From: Ignavibacteriota bacterium | Lineage (GTDB): Bacteria > Bacteroidota > Ignavibacteria > Tepidaquicellales > Tepidaquicellaceae | Reading direction: 5' to 3' | Assembly (NCBI GenBank): GCA_003158365.1 | Contig: PMIW01000202.1 | Location: 4,079-22,668 of the forward strand | Length of the DNA stretch: 18,590 bases | Shown here: positions 1-7,100 of the stretch, in pieces | Numbering within the stretch: the stretch's first letter is position 1 | Layout of the letters: every line of letters begins with the position of its first letter | Program-made: the position numbers and the translations under genes | The notes under the pieces: model-generated | What the model was told of the DNA's origin: nothing | The model's database searches: none | What the model saw: the letters and a program-made list of their open reading frames with translations, nothing else

Positions 1-560
1 ACCATAGGGACTTCCAGGAGCGGCTCATCCGTTTCTACAATATATTTAAGCTTGCTCACGTGAATGAAATTATCGCCAAGAACCCGCGGCATTTTCGGAT
101 TAATCTGAGCGATTACAATTTTTGCAAACTCAGCGGCGGTTTTTGTAACTTCGTTGCTCACGCCGAACGAGCAGTATCCGTGTTCATCAGGAGGAGACAG
201 GTGCAGCATGCAAACATCGATAGGAAGCCTTCCAAGTTCTATCAGCCAGCCTATTTCGGAAAGGAAAACGGGGAAAAAATCCGCTCTTCCTTCATTTACG
301 GCTTTTCTCACATTTCCCGATGTAAATAATGCATTATGAATAAAATGTCCCGCCATTTCGGGAGCAACATATGGAGCCTTATGGAATGTCGTTAAATGTG
401 CTACCTTAACATTCTCAAGTTCTTTATATCGTGCGCACATTGCATCTACCAGTTTCGTCGGATATGCACTATTTGCGTGTAAAAGGACCATATCATTCGA
501 TTTAATCACTTTCACAGCTTCTTCTGCTGTTACAATCCTCTGTTTGAATTTTTCAAGCAT
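1..560 (-). CDS. Acetyl-CoA hydrolase/4-hydroxybutyrate CoA-transferase family protein (N-terminal part, cut by window edge)
   Basis: The minus strand reads open from an ATG at 558-560 to the window edge, giving 186 complete codons with no stop, so the 3' part lies outside. The product begins MLEKFKQRIVTAEEAVKVIK and contains SPPDEHGYCSFGVSNE and INPKMPRVLGDNFIH, a pattern I recognise from the N-terminal half of the acetyl-CoA hydrolase/CoA-transferase family (Cat1/Cat2, 4-hydroxybutyrate or succinate/acetate CoA-transferases). These cytoplasmic enzymes move CoA between carboxylic acids through a glutamyl-CoA intermediate. The catalytic Glu of the C-terminal domain is not in view, so transferase and hydrolase cannot be told apart. 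It follows fumC on the same strand, but a terminator separates them, so it is probably transcribed on its own. A TAnnTTTG-like box on the minus strand at 654-661 is a possible promoter. Confidence 0.85.
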   Translation of the reverse strand, partial: MLEKFKQRIVTAEEAVKVIKSNDMVLLHANSAYPTKLVDAMCARYKELENVKVAHLTTFHKAPYVAPEMAGHFIHNALFTSGNVRKAVNEGRADFFPVFLSEIGWLIELGRLPIDVCMLHLSPPDEHGYCSFGVSNEVTKTAAEFAKIVIAQINPKMPRVLGDNFIHVSKLKYIVETDEPLLEVPM

Positions 561-687
561 AAAAGATTAAAATATATTTATAATGTTGTAGAAATATTCA
601 TTTCCAAGTATCGCGGTCAACTAAAATACTATTTTTTATTTATTTTAAAAACACAAAAATAATTCACTTTTTGGAGGGAAATTAGTA

Positions 688-725
688 AAAATAAAAAAAG
701 GCGGTCTGTAAAATAAACCGCCTTT
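688..725 (-). terminator. Intrinsic terminator of fumC
   Basis: Read on the minus strand, 24 bases after the fumC stop codon, AAAGGCGGT (725-717) pairs with ACCGCCTTT (705-697). This gives a perfect 9-bp stem with an 11-nt loop, followed by a T-rich tract running to about 688. This is the classic rho-independent layout and ends the regulator-queF-fumC unit before the CoA-transferase gene. Confidence 0.9.
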
Positions 726-748
726 GAAGATTTAATGTAAAATTATTT

Positions 749-2140
749 CTACAAATTCCCTACCATCTTGCCCGGTACGACCCACTGGTCGAATTGCTCG
801 TTCGTGACGAGTCCGAGTTCGATGGCGGCTTCGCGGAGTGTCGTGCCTTCTTTGTGAGCTTTCTTTGCTATCTTTGCGGCATTTTCATATCCAATGTGAG
901 TGTTTAATGCGGTAACAAGCATCAAAGAATTTTCGACGTGTCTTTTTATTACGGGAATATTTGCCTGTATTCCAACTGCGCAATTTACATTGAATGATTC
1001 ACAGGCATCGCCGAGCAGGCGCGCTGAATTCAGAAGATTATGAATCATCACGGGTTTGAATACATTCAGTTCAAAGTGTCCGTAAATTCCGCCGACGGTA
1101 ATCGCAGTATCATTTCCAATTACCTGAGCGCAAACCATTGTCATTGCTTCGGTCTGCGTTGGATTTACTTTTCCCGGCATTATGGATGAACCCGGTTCAT
1201 TTTCGGGTAAAAGCAGTTCGCCGATTCCGCTTCTTGGACCGGATGCAAGAAGACGGATATCATTTGCAATTTTCATCAGACTAACGGCAAGAGTTTTCAG
1301 TGCACCCGAAGATTCCACTATGGCATCGTGTGCGGCGAGCGATTCGAATTTATTTTCCGCGGTAACAAACGGCAGACCTGTTAAATCAGCGATATGCTTT
1401 GCAACTATTATATCATAATTTTTCGGAACGTTTAAACCTGTTCCGACTGCCGAGCCGCCGAGTGCGAGTTCGGATAAGTGTTTCAGAGTATTTTTTATTG
1501 CCCTTATGCCGTGGTCAATCTGGGAGACATATCCCGAGAATTCCTGACCGAGCGTAAGCGGAGTTGCATCCATTAAGTGCGTGCGTCCGATTTTCACAAT
1601 TTCCCTGAACTCTTCGGATTTATGTTTCATAACTTTCATCAGTCTTTCGGCTTTCGGAATTGTATTTTCGAATATCATTTTATATCCTGCAATATGCATT
1701 GCAGTCGGGAATGTATCGTTTGAGGATTGTGATTTATTCACATCATCATTGGGATGGAGTATTTTTTTCTTATCATCGAGTTTCCCCCCGCTTAAAACGT
1801 GACCGCGGTTTGCAATCACCTCATTCATATTCATGTTCGATTGCGTACCCGAGCCGGTTTGCCATATCACCAATGGAAACTGGTCGTCGAGTTTTCCGGC
1901 AAGTATCTCATCGCATACTTTGCCGATTAATTTCATTTTATCTTCGGATAAAACCCCGCAATCAAAATTTGCCATTGCGGATGCTTTCTTCAGCACGGCA
2001 AATGCATAAATAATTTCCATCGGCATTAACTGGTTGCCGATTAAGAAATTCTCCTTCGACCTCTGGGTCTGGGCTCCCCAATACTTATCGGCAGGAACTT
2101 TCACTTCACCCATTGTGTCGTGTTCAATCCTGAATTCCAT
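749..2140 (-). CDS. fumC: Class II fumarate hydratase (fumarase C)
   Basis: This cytoplasmic TCA-cycle enzyme reversibly hydrates fumarate to L-malate, and class II members need no metal. The 463-aa product has the normal length and keeps every family block: TGSGTQSNMNMNEVIANR from about residue 95, HPNDDVNKSQSSNDT at 129-143, GRTHLMDATPLTLGQ at 185-199 with the catalytic His188, and the signature GSSIMPGKVNP at 317-327 with the catalytic Ser318. The numbering matches E. coli FumC as I recall it. The fumarase blocks favour fumarase over aspartase or argininosuccinate lyase of the same superfamily. The start is ATG at 2138-2140 with no recognisable Shine-Dalgarno site. It lies 31 bp after queF on the same strand, so co-transcription with queF and the regulator is likely. 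A strong hairpin terminator follows. Confidence 0.97.
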   Translation of the reverse strand: MEFRIEHDTMGEVKVPADKYWGAQTQRSKENFLIGNQLMPMEIIYAFAVLKKASAMANFDCGVLSEDKMKLIGKVCDEILAGKLDDQFPLVIWQTGSGTQSNMNMNEVIANRGHVLSGGKLDDKKKILHPNDDVNKSQSSNDTFPTAMHIAGYKMIFENTIPKAERLMKVMKHKSEEFREIVKIGRTHLMDATPLTLGQEFSGYVSQIDHGIRAIKNTLKHLSELALGGSAVGTGLNVPKNYDIIVAKHIADLTGLPFVTAENKFESLAAHDAIVESSGALKTLAVSLMKIANDIRLLASGPRSGIGELLLPENEPGSSIMPGKVNPTQTEAMTMVCAQVIGNDTAITVGGIYGHFELNVFKPVMIHNLLNSARLLGDACESFNVNCAVGIQANIPVIKRHVENSLMLVTALNTHIGYENAAKIAKKAHKEGTTLREAAIELGLVTNEQFDQWVVPGKMVGNL

Positions 2141-2171
2141 AATAATTATTATTTATGATTATAAAAAGATT

Positions 2172-2543
2172 TTATTGTTTCCCGAATGTCGAAATAACAG
2201 TTGAATTCAATCCGCCCCTAGATGTGAAAATTCCTTTCACTTCCATCCATTTAGGTTTTAATACATAGAGAAGGTCATCGAGTATCCTGTTAATTACATT
2301 TTCATAAAATATTCCGTCGTTCCTGAATGACTGCAGATACATCTTTAATGATTTCAGTTCAACGCATTTTTTCTTTGCTATGTATGAGATTACAATAGTT
2401 CCGAAATCGGGCTGGCCTGTCTTTGGGCAGACAGATGTAAATTCGCTTGTTTTGTGTATTATTAAATAGTTTCTGTTTGAATATGTATTATCGAAAACTT
2501 CCAGTAATTTTATTTTATCTTCAGCTGTGTTTAAGTTTTTCAT
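2172..2543 (-). CDS. queF: NADPH-dependent 7-cyano-7-deazaguanine reductase (preQ0 reductase)
   Basis: QueF reduces the nitrile of preQ0 to the amine of preQ1 with NADPH, a late step of queuosine tRNA modification in the cytoplasm. The 123-aa product is the short single-domain form. It shows TSVCPKTGQPDFGTI with the nucleophile Cys39 and Asp46 seven residues later, as in B. subtilis Cys55/Asp62, then the NADPH-binding block ELKSLKMYL at 62-70 and SFRNDGIFYEN at 72-82. Tyr80 stands where B. subtilis has His96, next to the substrate-binding Glu81. An in-frame extension reaches 2630, but its sequence lies inside the upstream regulator gene and is not QueF-like, so I chose the ATG at 2541-2543. 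The gene then overlaps the end of the regulator by 23 bp, which suggests translational coupling. Confidence 0.93.
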   Translation of the reverse strand: MKNLNTAEDKIKLLEVFDNTYSNRNYLIIHKTSEFTSVCPKTGQPDFGTIVISYIAKKKCVELKSLKMYLQSFRNDGIFYENVINRILDDLLYVLKPKWMEVKGIFTSRGGLNSTVISTFGKQ

Positions 2544-3936
2544 TTGCTTTTTTTGATTTTCCGGAAAATTCTTTGGGATTAATACCGATCTTTGCAATTT
2601 TCTGGCGAAGGCTAATCTGATGAAAACCAATCACCCTTGCAACCTCGCTTATGTTTCCCTTGCACAGTTTAAGATATTTTTTAATAAAATTCACTTCAAA
2701 ATCGTTTACCGCTTTTAATTTATTGGATTTATAATTGCTATTAGCATATAAATCCTTATACTGCTCGACTTCGAGAATATTTTCCGGAAACAATTCTTTT
2801 CTTATTATTCCGTTATTGCAAAGTATTACAACCCTTTCGGAGACATTTCGGAGTTCAGTAAGGTTTCCGGGCCATAAATAATTTATAATCATCCTGGTTA
2901 CATCTGCGTTAATTTCCTTAATGGGCATGTTTTTCTTTTTGGAAAACTCCTCGACGAATTTATTGAAGAAATATAAAATATCCTCGGGTCTTTCTCTTAA
3001 ACCCGGAATGTCAATAACAAACAGGCTGAGTTTATTCAATAATTCCCCGTTGAATTTCATATCGGAAACCAATTTATTCAAATCAACCGACGACGATGCA
3101 ATAATTCTTGCATTTGTAGTGTGCGCTTTGAATTCACCCAGTTTCGAAAATTCGTTTTCATTTAATACACGGAGCAATTTTAACTGGATATGCTGGCTTA
3201 GCCTGGAAATCTCATTTATAAAAATTGTTCCCTTTTCGGCTATATCAAGATATCCCCTGTGAGAATTGGGAAACTTTTTTGAATAGCCTTTAATATGTCC
3301 GAATAATTCAGATTCAATTTTATCGTCTTCCATTGAAGTGCAGTCGACAAAAACGAACTGGTATTTATTCCTCGGACTATTATTATGTATAAATTTGGCG
3401 AGGTCCTGTTTTTCAGTCCCGTTTTCCCCTGTTATTAAAACGGGAGTACCGGACAGAGCAACCTGTTTTGAGTGATTTATTATTCCTCTCATTTTATCAT
3501 TTTCGGAAATGATAAAATGCACGTTTTTTATTTTTCTCAATTCCCTGCTAAGTAATATATTTTCCTTAACGAGAGATAATTTTTCTACTCCGCGGTTGAT
3601 AATAAGAAGAAGTTCTTCTTTGTTTACGGGTTTTGAAAGAAAATCGAAAGCCCCGAACCGGATAGCTTCAACTGCAGTGCGAATTGAACCATATGCTGTA
3701 ATTAATATTACAATCATATCGGGTTCAATTTGTAAGGCTTTTTCCGTCAGTTCGATTCCGTTCATCAAAGGCATATTCAAATCGGTAAGCATAATATCAT
3801 ATCTTGATGTACTGATTTTCTTCAATGCTTCCTCCCCGCTTGAGGCTAAAGTTACTGTATATCCCGCATCCGAAACTATTTTTTTCAGAATTACCCTTGA
3901 CGATGCTTCGTCATCAACAATTAATATTCGTTTCAT
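2521..3936 (-). CDS. NtrC-type response regulator with a degenerate AAA+ (sigma-54 activator) domain
   Basis: The 471-aa product has the NtrC order of domains. The receiver at residues 1-120 keeps the acidic pocket Asp8/Asp9, phosphoacceptor Asp52, Thr80 and Lys102. A AAA+ region covers about 140-385, and a Fis-type helix-turn-helix lies at about 408-452 (NISEVARVIGFHQISLRQKI). The receiver and HTH look functional, but the ATPase core does not. Walker A reads GENGTEK (170-176) with Glu175 for Gly. Walker B reads GTIFINE with Asn241 for Asp. The GAFTGA loop reads GYSKKF (217-222), sensor I ends in Ser283 instead of Asn, and the usual EFxRVG is EFSKLG. I infer a phosphorylation-responsive DNA-binding regulator that does not drive sigma-54 polymerase. 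No histidine kinase is next to it. It leads a unit with queF and fumC. Confidence 0.9.
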   Translation of the reverse strand: MKRILIVDDEASSRVILKKIVSDAGYTVTLASSGEEALKKISTSRYDIMLTDLNMPLMNGIELTEKALQIEPDMIVILITAYGSIRTAVEAIRFGAFDFLSKPVNKEELLLIINRGVEKLSLVKENILLSRELRKIKNVHFIISENDKMRGIINHSKQVALSGTPVLITGENGTEKQDLAKFIHNNSPRNKYQFVFVDCTSMEDDKIESELFGHIKGYSKKFPNSHRGYLDIAEKGTIFINEISRLSQHIQLKLLRVLNENEFSKLGEFKAHTTNARIIASSSVDLNKLVSDMKFNGELLNKLSLFVIDIPGLRERPEDILYFFNKFVEEFSKKKNMPIKEINADVTRMIINYLWPGNLTELRNVSERVVILCNNGIIRKELFPENILEVEQYKDLYANSNYKSNKLKAVNDFEVNFIKKYLKLCKGNISEVARVIGFHQISLRQKIAKIGINPKEFSGKSKKANEKLKHS

Positions 3937-4011
3937 ATCTTACCATTAAGGTTTTGAAATTTATTATTATAATTTATTCAATCAAGCCAAAAAGTTATTA
4001 TTTGTATACAG

Positions 4012-4019
4012 CAAATATA
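4012..4019 (-). promoter_or_regulatory. Possible -7 box of the regulator-queF-fumC unit
   Basis: On the minus strand 4019-4012 reads TATATTTG, a full match to the Bacteroidota -7 consensus TAnnTTTG, about 75 nt before the regulator ATG. No convincing -33 TTTG lies at the expected distance. The surroundings are very AT-rich, so chance is a real alternative. Confidence 0.25.
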
Positions 4020-4152
4020 TTCTTTTTACAGAAACCTATTAAATTAAATTTAATATTTACAGCACATTATTTCAGTCTTTTTGCAAAACAATTAAACGCT
4101 TAAAAATGGAATATAATTAAAGCAAAAAGAAAAGCACATTTAAATAAATGAG

Positions 4153-5667
4153 CTATGCAGATTTTGCAATTCTGCCATGTTTTATTATTGCTGCCTGTTC
4201 TTCGTATTTTTGTGTTAGCCAGGTTTTGCTCATTGTATCATTGGTCTTTTCGAGCCTTTTGCGATATGTAGAAAAATGCTTTTGGGGGAGCTGTCCGGCT
4301 TTAAATAATACCAATTTAGAGAAATATGATACAAAATTTTTAATTGCAGATTTTTCTTCTTCGGACATTAATTCATTTCTTTGGAGAAATTTTTTATAAT
4401 TTTCAGTCAGCATTAATGCTTCATCAAAGTATCCCAATTCATAGTATATTTTCAAAGCATAATTTTTAATGTCGTATTTGTAAATATAATAATCAATTTT
4501 TATTTTATTAAAATATTTCCAGCTCAGCAAATATTCGCCATTTTCGTAGTGAAGATACGCATAAGCAAGATTCATCATATTGTCTTTTTCCGATTTGTGC
4601 AATTTGGAACTGCATGTCAGGATAAAATTTTCGACCCATTTTATTTTTTTCTGCTGCAGGCCAAGAATCAATATACTTCTGTAAAATTCGTTCCTCAGAT
4701 AATCAATTTTATTATTTTTATAATAATCATTACTGAGAATTTCATCGTAAATATTAAAAAGCTCCTCATTATACTTATCGTTTTTTTCTTTGTCCATTTT
4801 CATGAAATAGCAATAATTCAGAAAGTTAGAATAATGGAACCAAATTTCATCTTTCCCGAGTTTACTGACATTAGACCTTACAAGAGATTTATAATTCAGG
4901 TATGATTCTTCATTATCAATATTTTCGAATGTTTTTAACAAAGCAATATAAATCTGCACAATAAAATAATGCTCACTGTTTTTGAATAACTCTTCGAGAC
5001 CTTTAATATTCAGTGTATTTATAAGGGAGCTTAAAAATTCTTTTGCCAGTGGTTTATTATAAGCAAAAGCATAGTTAGCACTTGCAAGAAAAACCGATAC
5101 TATTTCAATGATATAGTGAATTGTAATGTATGCACCTGAATATTTAATTCTTTCAATCTGTATAATTGTATCATTATTTTCTTTAACTTTTTCGAATAAT
5201 TCACTGTAGTTGAATTTATTTAATTCTAATCTGTATCTCGACAGATAATAATCGGAATCCACTTCTTTTACTTCTTCAAATTTTTTATCGAGAACAGTTG
5301 AATTTTTTGCAAAGACGCCGCCTAATTTTTTCTCTCTCAATTCTTTCAATAAATAGTCAAAGGATAATGCCGTTGACTTTCGGAAATTCTCCTGCATCAA
5401 AAAACTTTCACAAATAATCTGTAAATCCGCCAAAGCATTGCGAACTGTAGAATCCTTATATACTTTTGTTTTAAAAATAACTTCACTAATATATTCCTTA
5501 GTAAGTTTCTTGCTGTTAAAATCGGGAGAGAACTTAATCATAAGCTCAAAAAGGTCGGACAGCAAAGCACTTCTATTGAAATAGGGAGATGCAATATATC
5601 TCCGGAATAACTTGGTTTCTTCCGAGCTGAATGTTTTAAGAATATCTATTACCTGATGGTCAATCAT
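4153..5667 (-). CDS. Conserved-looking helical solenoid protein of unknown function (504 aa)
   Basis: I do not recognise an assigned function. The N-terminus (residues 7-50) has a characteristic block with FSSEETKLFRRYIASPYFN followed by KFSPDF. From memory this resembles a family of large hypothetical proteins found in Bacteroidota and relatives, each starting with a leucine/phenylalanine-rich helix and a SPYFN motif. The rest is rich in Lys, Tyr, Leu and Asn and is predicted by eye to be almost all alpha-helical, with TPR-like pairs such as the stretch around AYAYLHYENGEYLLSWKYF. There is no signal peptide and no membrane span, so a cytoplasmic scaffold or interaction protein is plausible. 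It is monocistronic, with 216 and 231 bp of AT-rich DNA on either side. The start ATG at 5665-5667 follows a possible TTG-N17-TAATTTG promoter. Confidence 0.8.
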   Translation of the reverse strand: MIDHQVIDILKTFSSEETKLFRRYIASPYFNRSALLSDLFELMIKFSPDFNSKKLTKEYISEVIFKTKVYKDSTVRNALADLQIICESFLMQENFRKSTALSFDYLLKELREKKLGGVFAKNSTVLDKKFEEVKEVDSDYYLSRYRLELNKFNYSELFEKVKENNDTIIQIERIKYSGAYITIHYIIEIVSVFLASANYAFAYNKPLAKEFLSSLINTLNIKGLEELFKNSEHYFIVQIYIALLKTFENIDNEESYLNYKSLVRSNVSKLGKDEIWFHYSNFLNYCYFMKMDKEKNDKYNEELFNIYDEILSNDYYKNNKIDYLRNEFYRSILILGLQQKKIKWVENFILTCSSKLHKSEKDNMMNLAYAYLHYENGEYLLSWKYFNKIKIDYYIYKYDIKNYALKIYYELGYFDEALMLTENYKKFLQRNELMSEEEKSAIKNFVSYFSKLVLFKAGQLPQKHFSTYRKRLEKTNDTMSKTWLTQKYEEQAAIIKHGRIAKSA

Positions 5668-5699
5668 TTTAAATAAATATTTTAAGGTTTTTTAAGCGA

Positions 5700-5726
5700 C
5701 AAATTAGACTGTTTTGTTTCCATCAA
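5700..5726 (-). promoter_or_regulatory. Possible promoter of the 504-aa gene
   Basis: On the minus strand a TTG (5726-5724) is followed after 17 nt by TAATTTG (5706-5700), one T short of the Bacteroidota -7 box TAnnTTTG. The inferred start site would leave an untranslated leader of only about 20-30 nt before the ATG at 5667. Confidence 0.3.
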
Positions 5727-5841
5727 TTTATGCGAAATAATAATAAAAAGCAAGCATTTTTTTAATATATGTATAATTATTTTTCCGATTTCGAGCGACA
5801 AATGGGGGGGGCGTGTATTAGGAATATTTTGATATTCTGAT

Positions 5842-5849
5842 TAACTTTG
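5842..5849 (+). promoter_or_regulatory. Possible -7 box for the 66-aa secreted peptide gene
   Basis: TAACTTTG matches the Bacteroidota -7 consensus TAnnTTTG at every fixed base and lies 49 bp before the start codon. The -33 element is not clear; the nearest TTTG (5828-5831) is too close. An 8-G run sits upstream at 5804-5811. Confidence 0.4.
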
Positions 5850-5881
5850 TATAACAATTTTTAAACAAACAAAAAAATATT

Positions 5882-5888
5882 CGGAGGA
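5882..5888 (+). promoter_or_regulatory. Shine-Dalgarno site (CGGAGGA) of the 66-aa gene
   Basis: CGGAGGA lies 10 nt before the ATG at 5899. It is the strongest ribosome-binding site in the window, where most genes lack one, so this small ORF is probably translated efficiently. Confidence 0.75.
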
Positions 5889-5898
5889 TATTTAAAAA

Positions 5899-6099
5899 AT
5901 GAAATCAGCAGTAAAATTCTTCTTCGCAACACTGACAATTCTGGTAACACTTGGATTCTTATACACACCAAAATCGTATGCGGAAGTTCCACCAAATTCA
6001 ACTACCGTAATAACATATGATAATGGATTTAAAATTACTACTATTTACGGTACCGATGGCGGAATAGTTGAAGTATTAATTTCAAGAGTTAATGACTAA
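5899..6099 (+). CDS. Small secreted protein of unknown function (66 aa)
   Basis: The product begins MKSAVKFFFATLTILVTLGF, a short positive N-terminus plus a hydrophobic core, and ends the signal region at about YTPKSYAEVP. Cleavage after SYA (residue 28) would give a mature peptide of about 38 residues rich in Thr, Val, Ile and Gly. It has no Cys and no lipobox. I do not recognise a family. The evidence that it is real is a strong CGGAGGA site at good spacing, a perfect TAnnTTTG box upstream and a textbook signal peptide. It opens a run of small plus-strand genes between two larger minus- and plus-strand units. It may be a surface peptide, a secreted signal or a bacteriocin-like product, but nothing in the sequence chooses among these. 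Confidence 0.7.
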   Translation: MKSAVKFFFATLTILVTLGFLYTPKSYAEVPPNSTTVITYDNGFKITTIYGTDGGIVEVLISRVND

Positions 6100-6277
6100 T
6101 ATCAGATACATAAAGAAAAGTCGTCATCCCAGGCGAACTACGGGGGGAAATTCGTCAGGAGAAAAAGGACGAGAGGAGAACAAACCAGGTTTATTGATGA
6201 ATAATAATAAAAGGAATGAAGAAGAAAAGATTGAGTATATGGATTTTAATAAGCAGTATCAATTAAATTTCAAATAA
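6092..6277 (+). CDS. Doubtful small ORF (61 aa)
   Basis: The ATG lies inside the last codons of the 66-aa gene (ATGACTAA overlap), which would allow translational coupling. The product is hydrophilic, with many Arg, Lys, Asn and Glu and low complexity in the second half. It has no recognisable domain. The DNA at 6121-6190 is purine-rich with a 6-G run and does not look like the codon use of its neighbours. A non-coding spacer is at least as likely as a gene. Confidence 0.2.
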   Translation: MTNIRYIKKSRHPRRTTGGNSSGEKGREENKPGLLMNNNKRNEEEKIEYMDFNKQYQLNFK

Positions 6278-6283
6278 TAATTT

Positions 6284-6517
6284 ATGTTCGAATTAAATCT
6301 AATCCCTCAAAAGATGAAATACGTAGGATTAACAAACAACCCGGATGTTATAAAGAGAAAACACGGGCAACCTATGGATTGGTGGCAAAGAGTATTTGCC
6401 AGTGAGCTCGAAGCCAACAAATGGCTGAAAGTACTCATTAAGATGTATGGCTACAAAGAGGTAAACGATGCCAAAGGATGGAAATACGGATATACTTTCT
6501 CCAATAATCCAAATTAA
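6284..6517 (+). CDS. GIY-YIG-like small protein, probably catalytically inactive (77 aa)
   Basis: The product contains YVGLTNNPDVIKRKHGQP followed by DWW, FASELEANKW and a C-terminal GWKYGYTF. By memory this matches a family of stand-alone proteins of about 80 aa related to the GIY-YIG nuclease fold, whose usual pattern is GLTxDPERRxxEHG...SExEAxxWE...GWxYGYTY. By-eye alignment to that pattern puts Ile23 at the catalytic Arg position and Leu48 at the metal-binding Glu position, while His27 stays. A dead nuclease fold or a protein-binding derivative is therefore likely. The start ATG at 6284 has no good Shine-Dalgarno site, and the first GIY strand is short or missing. It sits between two unrecognised small genes in the accessory-looking stretch 5899-7022. 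Confidence 0.7.
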   Translation: MFELNLIPQKMKYVGLTNNPDVIKRKHGQPMDWWQRVFASELEANKWLKVLIKMYGYKEVNDAKGWKYGYTFSNNPN

Positions 6518-6659
6518 TACTTATATATCGATAATTATGTTAACAGTTTGTTAATTACATAATTAATGATTAAAATGATTTTGCTCGTTCAGTATATTTC
6601 AAATATCGTTATTTCACACTTAAAAGAAATTCAATAATTAAAGCATAAATTAATTTTCT

Positions 6660-7022
6660 GTGAACAAAAGTAAATCGCAAAACAGCTGGTTATGCAAAGC
6701 GGAACTGGACTTTGAAGAGAAACAACCGATGTGGAAACTTGAAACAAATAAAGCATCAAAGCTGCTCGATATATGGAACAGCTTAAAAACTTCCTTTGAA
6801 CCGTCTAACAGGAAATCAGCTTATCTCGGATACGGCGGAACGTACCTTAAATCTTCCGATAATTCGGAATGGCACATTTTCAACAAAACAGTGACAAGAG
6901 TTAATAATAACACTATAGAAGTGAGATTCGATAAAAACAGATATTTTGAAAAGACAATTCTTAAATCAGCCCCTTCAGGAATTTTACCCGACGCATTATG
7001 CAGTCTTTTATTCGGTATATAA
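6660..7022 (+). CDS. Hypothetical protein (120 aa, GTG start)
   Basis: I cannot assign a function. The N-terminal 40 residues look helical (KAELDFEEKQPMWKLETNKA), and the C-terminal part looks beta-rich, with YLGYGGTYLKSSDNSEWHIF, repeated short strands, FDKNRYFEKTILKSAPSGI and a hydrophobic end. It has no signal peptide and no clear membrane span. An in-frame TAA at 6651-6653 excludes a longer N-terminus; the first usable codon is GTG at 6660, and the next Met is residue 24. No Shine-Dalgarno site precedes it. The codon pattern is that of a normal gene, with no long shadow ORF to explain it. It is the last gene of the small accessory-looking cluster. About 240 bp of AT-rich DNA with a promoter-like repeat follows. 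Confidence 0.6.
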   Translation: MNKSKSQNSWLCKAELDFEEKQPMWKLETNKASKLLDIWNSLKTSFEPSNRKSAYLGYGGTYLKSSDNSEWHIFNKTVTRVNNNTIEVRFDKNRYFEKTILKSAPSGILPDALCSLLFGI

Positions 7023-7100
7023 CATTCATCACCGTTATCATAACATTTGTATATTTAATATATATACAAGTCTCATAATTAATATATTTTCTTTCTGAAA

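Noticed and set aside
60..339. Two plus-strand ORFs of 89 and 61 codons
   Set aside because: They lie antisense inside the clear CoA-transferase gene and have no start signals or family features.
1660..2013. 117-codon plus-strand ORF
   Set aside because: Fully inside fumC on the other strand; its composition is a shadow of conserved fumC codons.
3985..4000. Sigma-54-like TTGGC on the minus strand before the regulator
   Set aside because: Only the -24 half looks right, and the GC of the -12 half is missing at the required spacing.
3509..4103. Plus-strand ORFs of 146 and 92 codons
   Set aside because: They overlap the receiver domain of the regulator in antisense. The second runs into AT-rich spacer with no ribosome-binding site.
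6121..6200. Weak likeness to the sarcin-ricin loop part of 23S rRNA (CGAGAGGA and ACAAACC)
   Set aside because: Only short scattered words agree; there is no continuous match, so an rRNA fragment is not supported.
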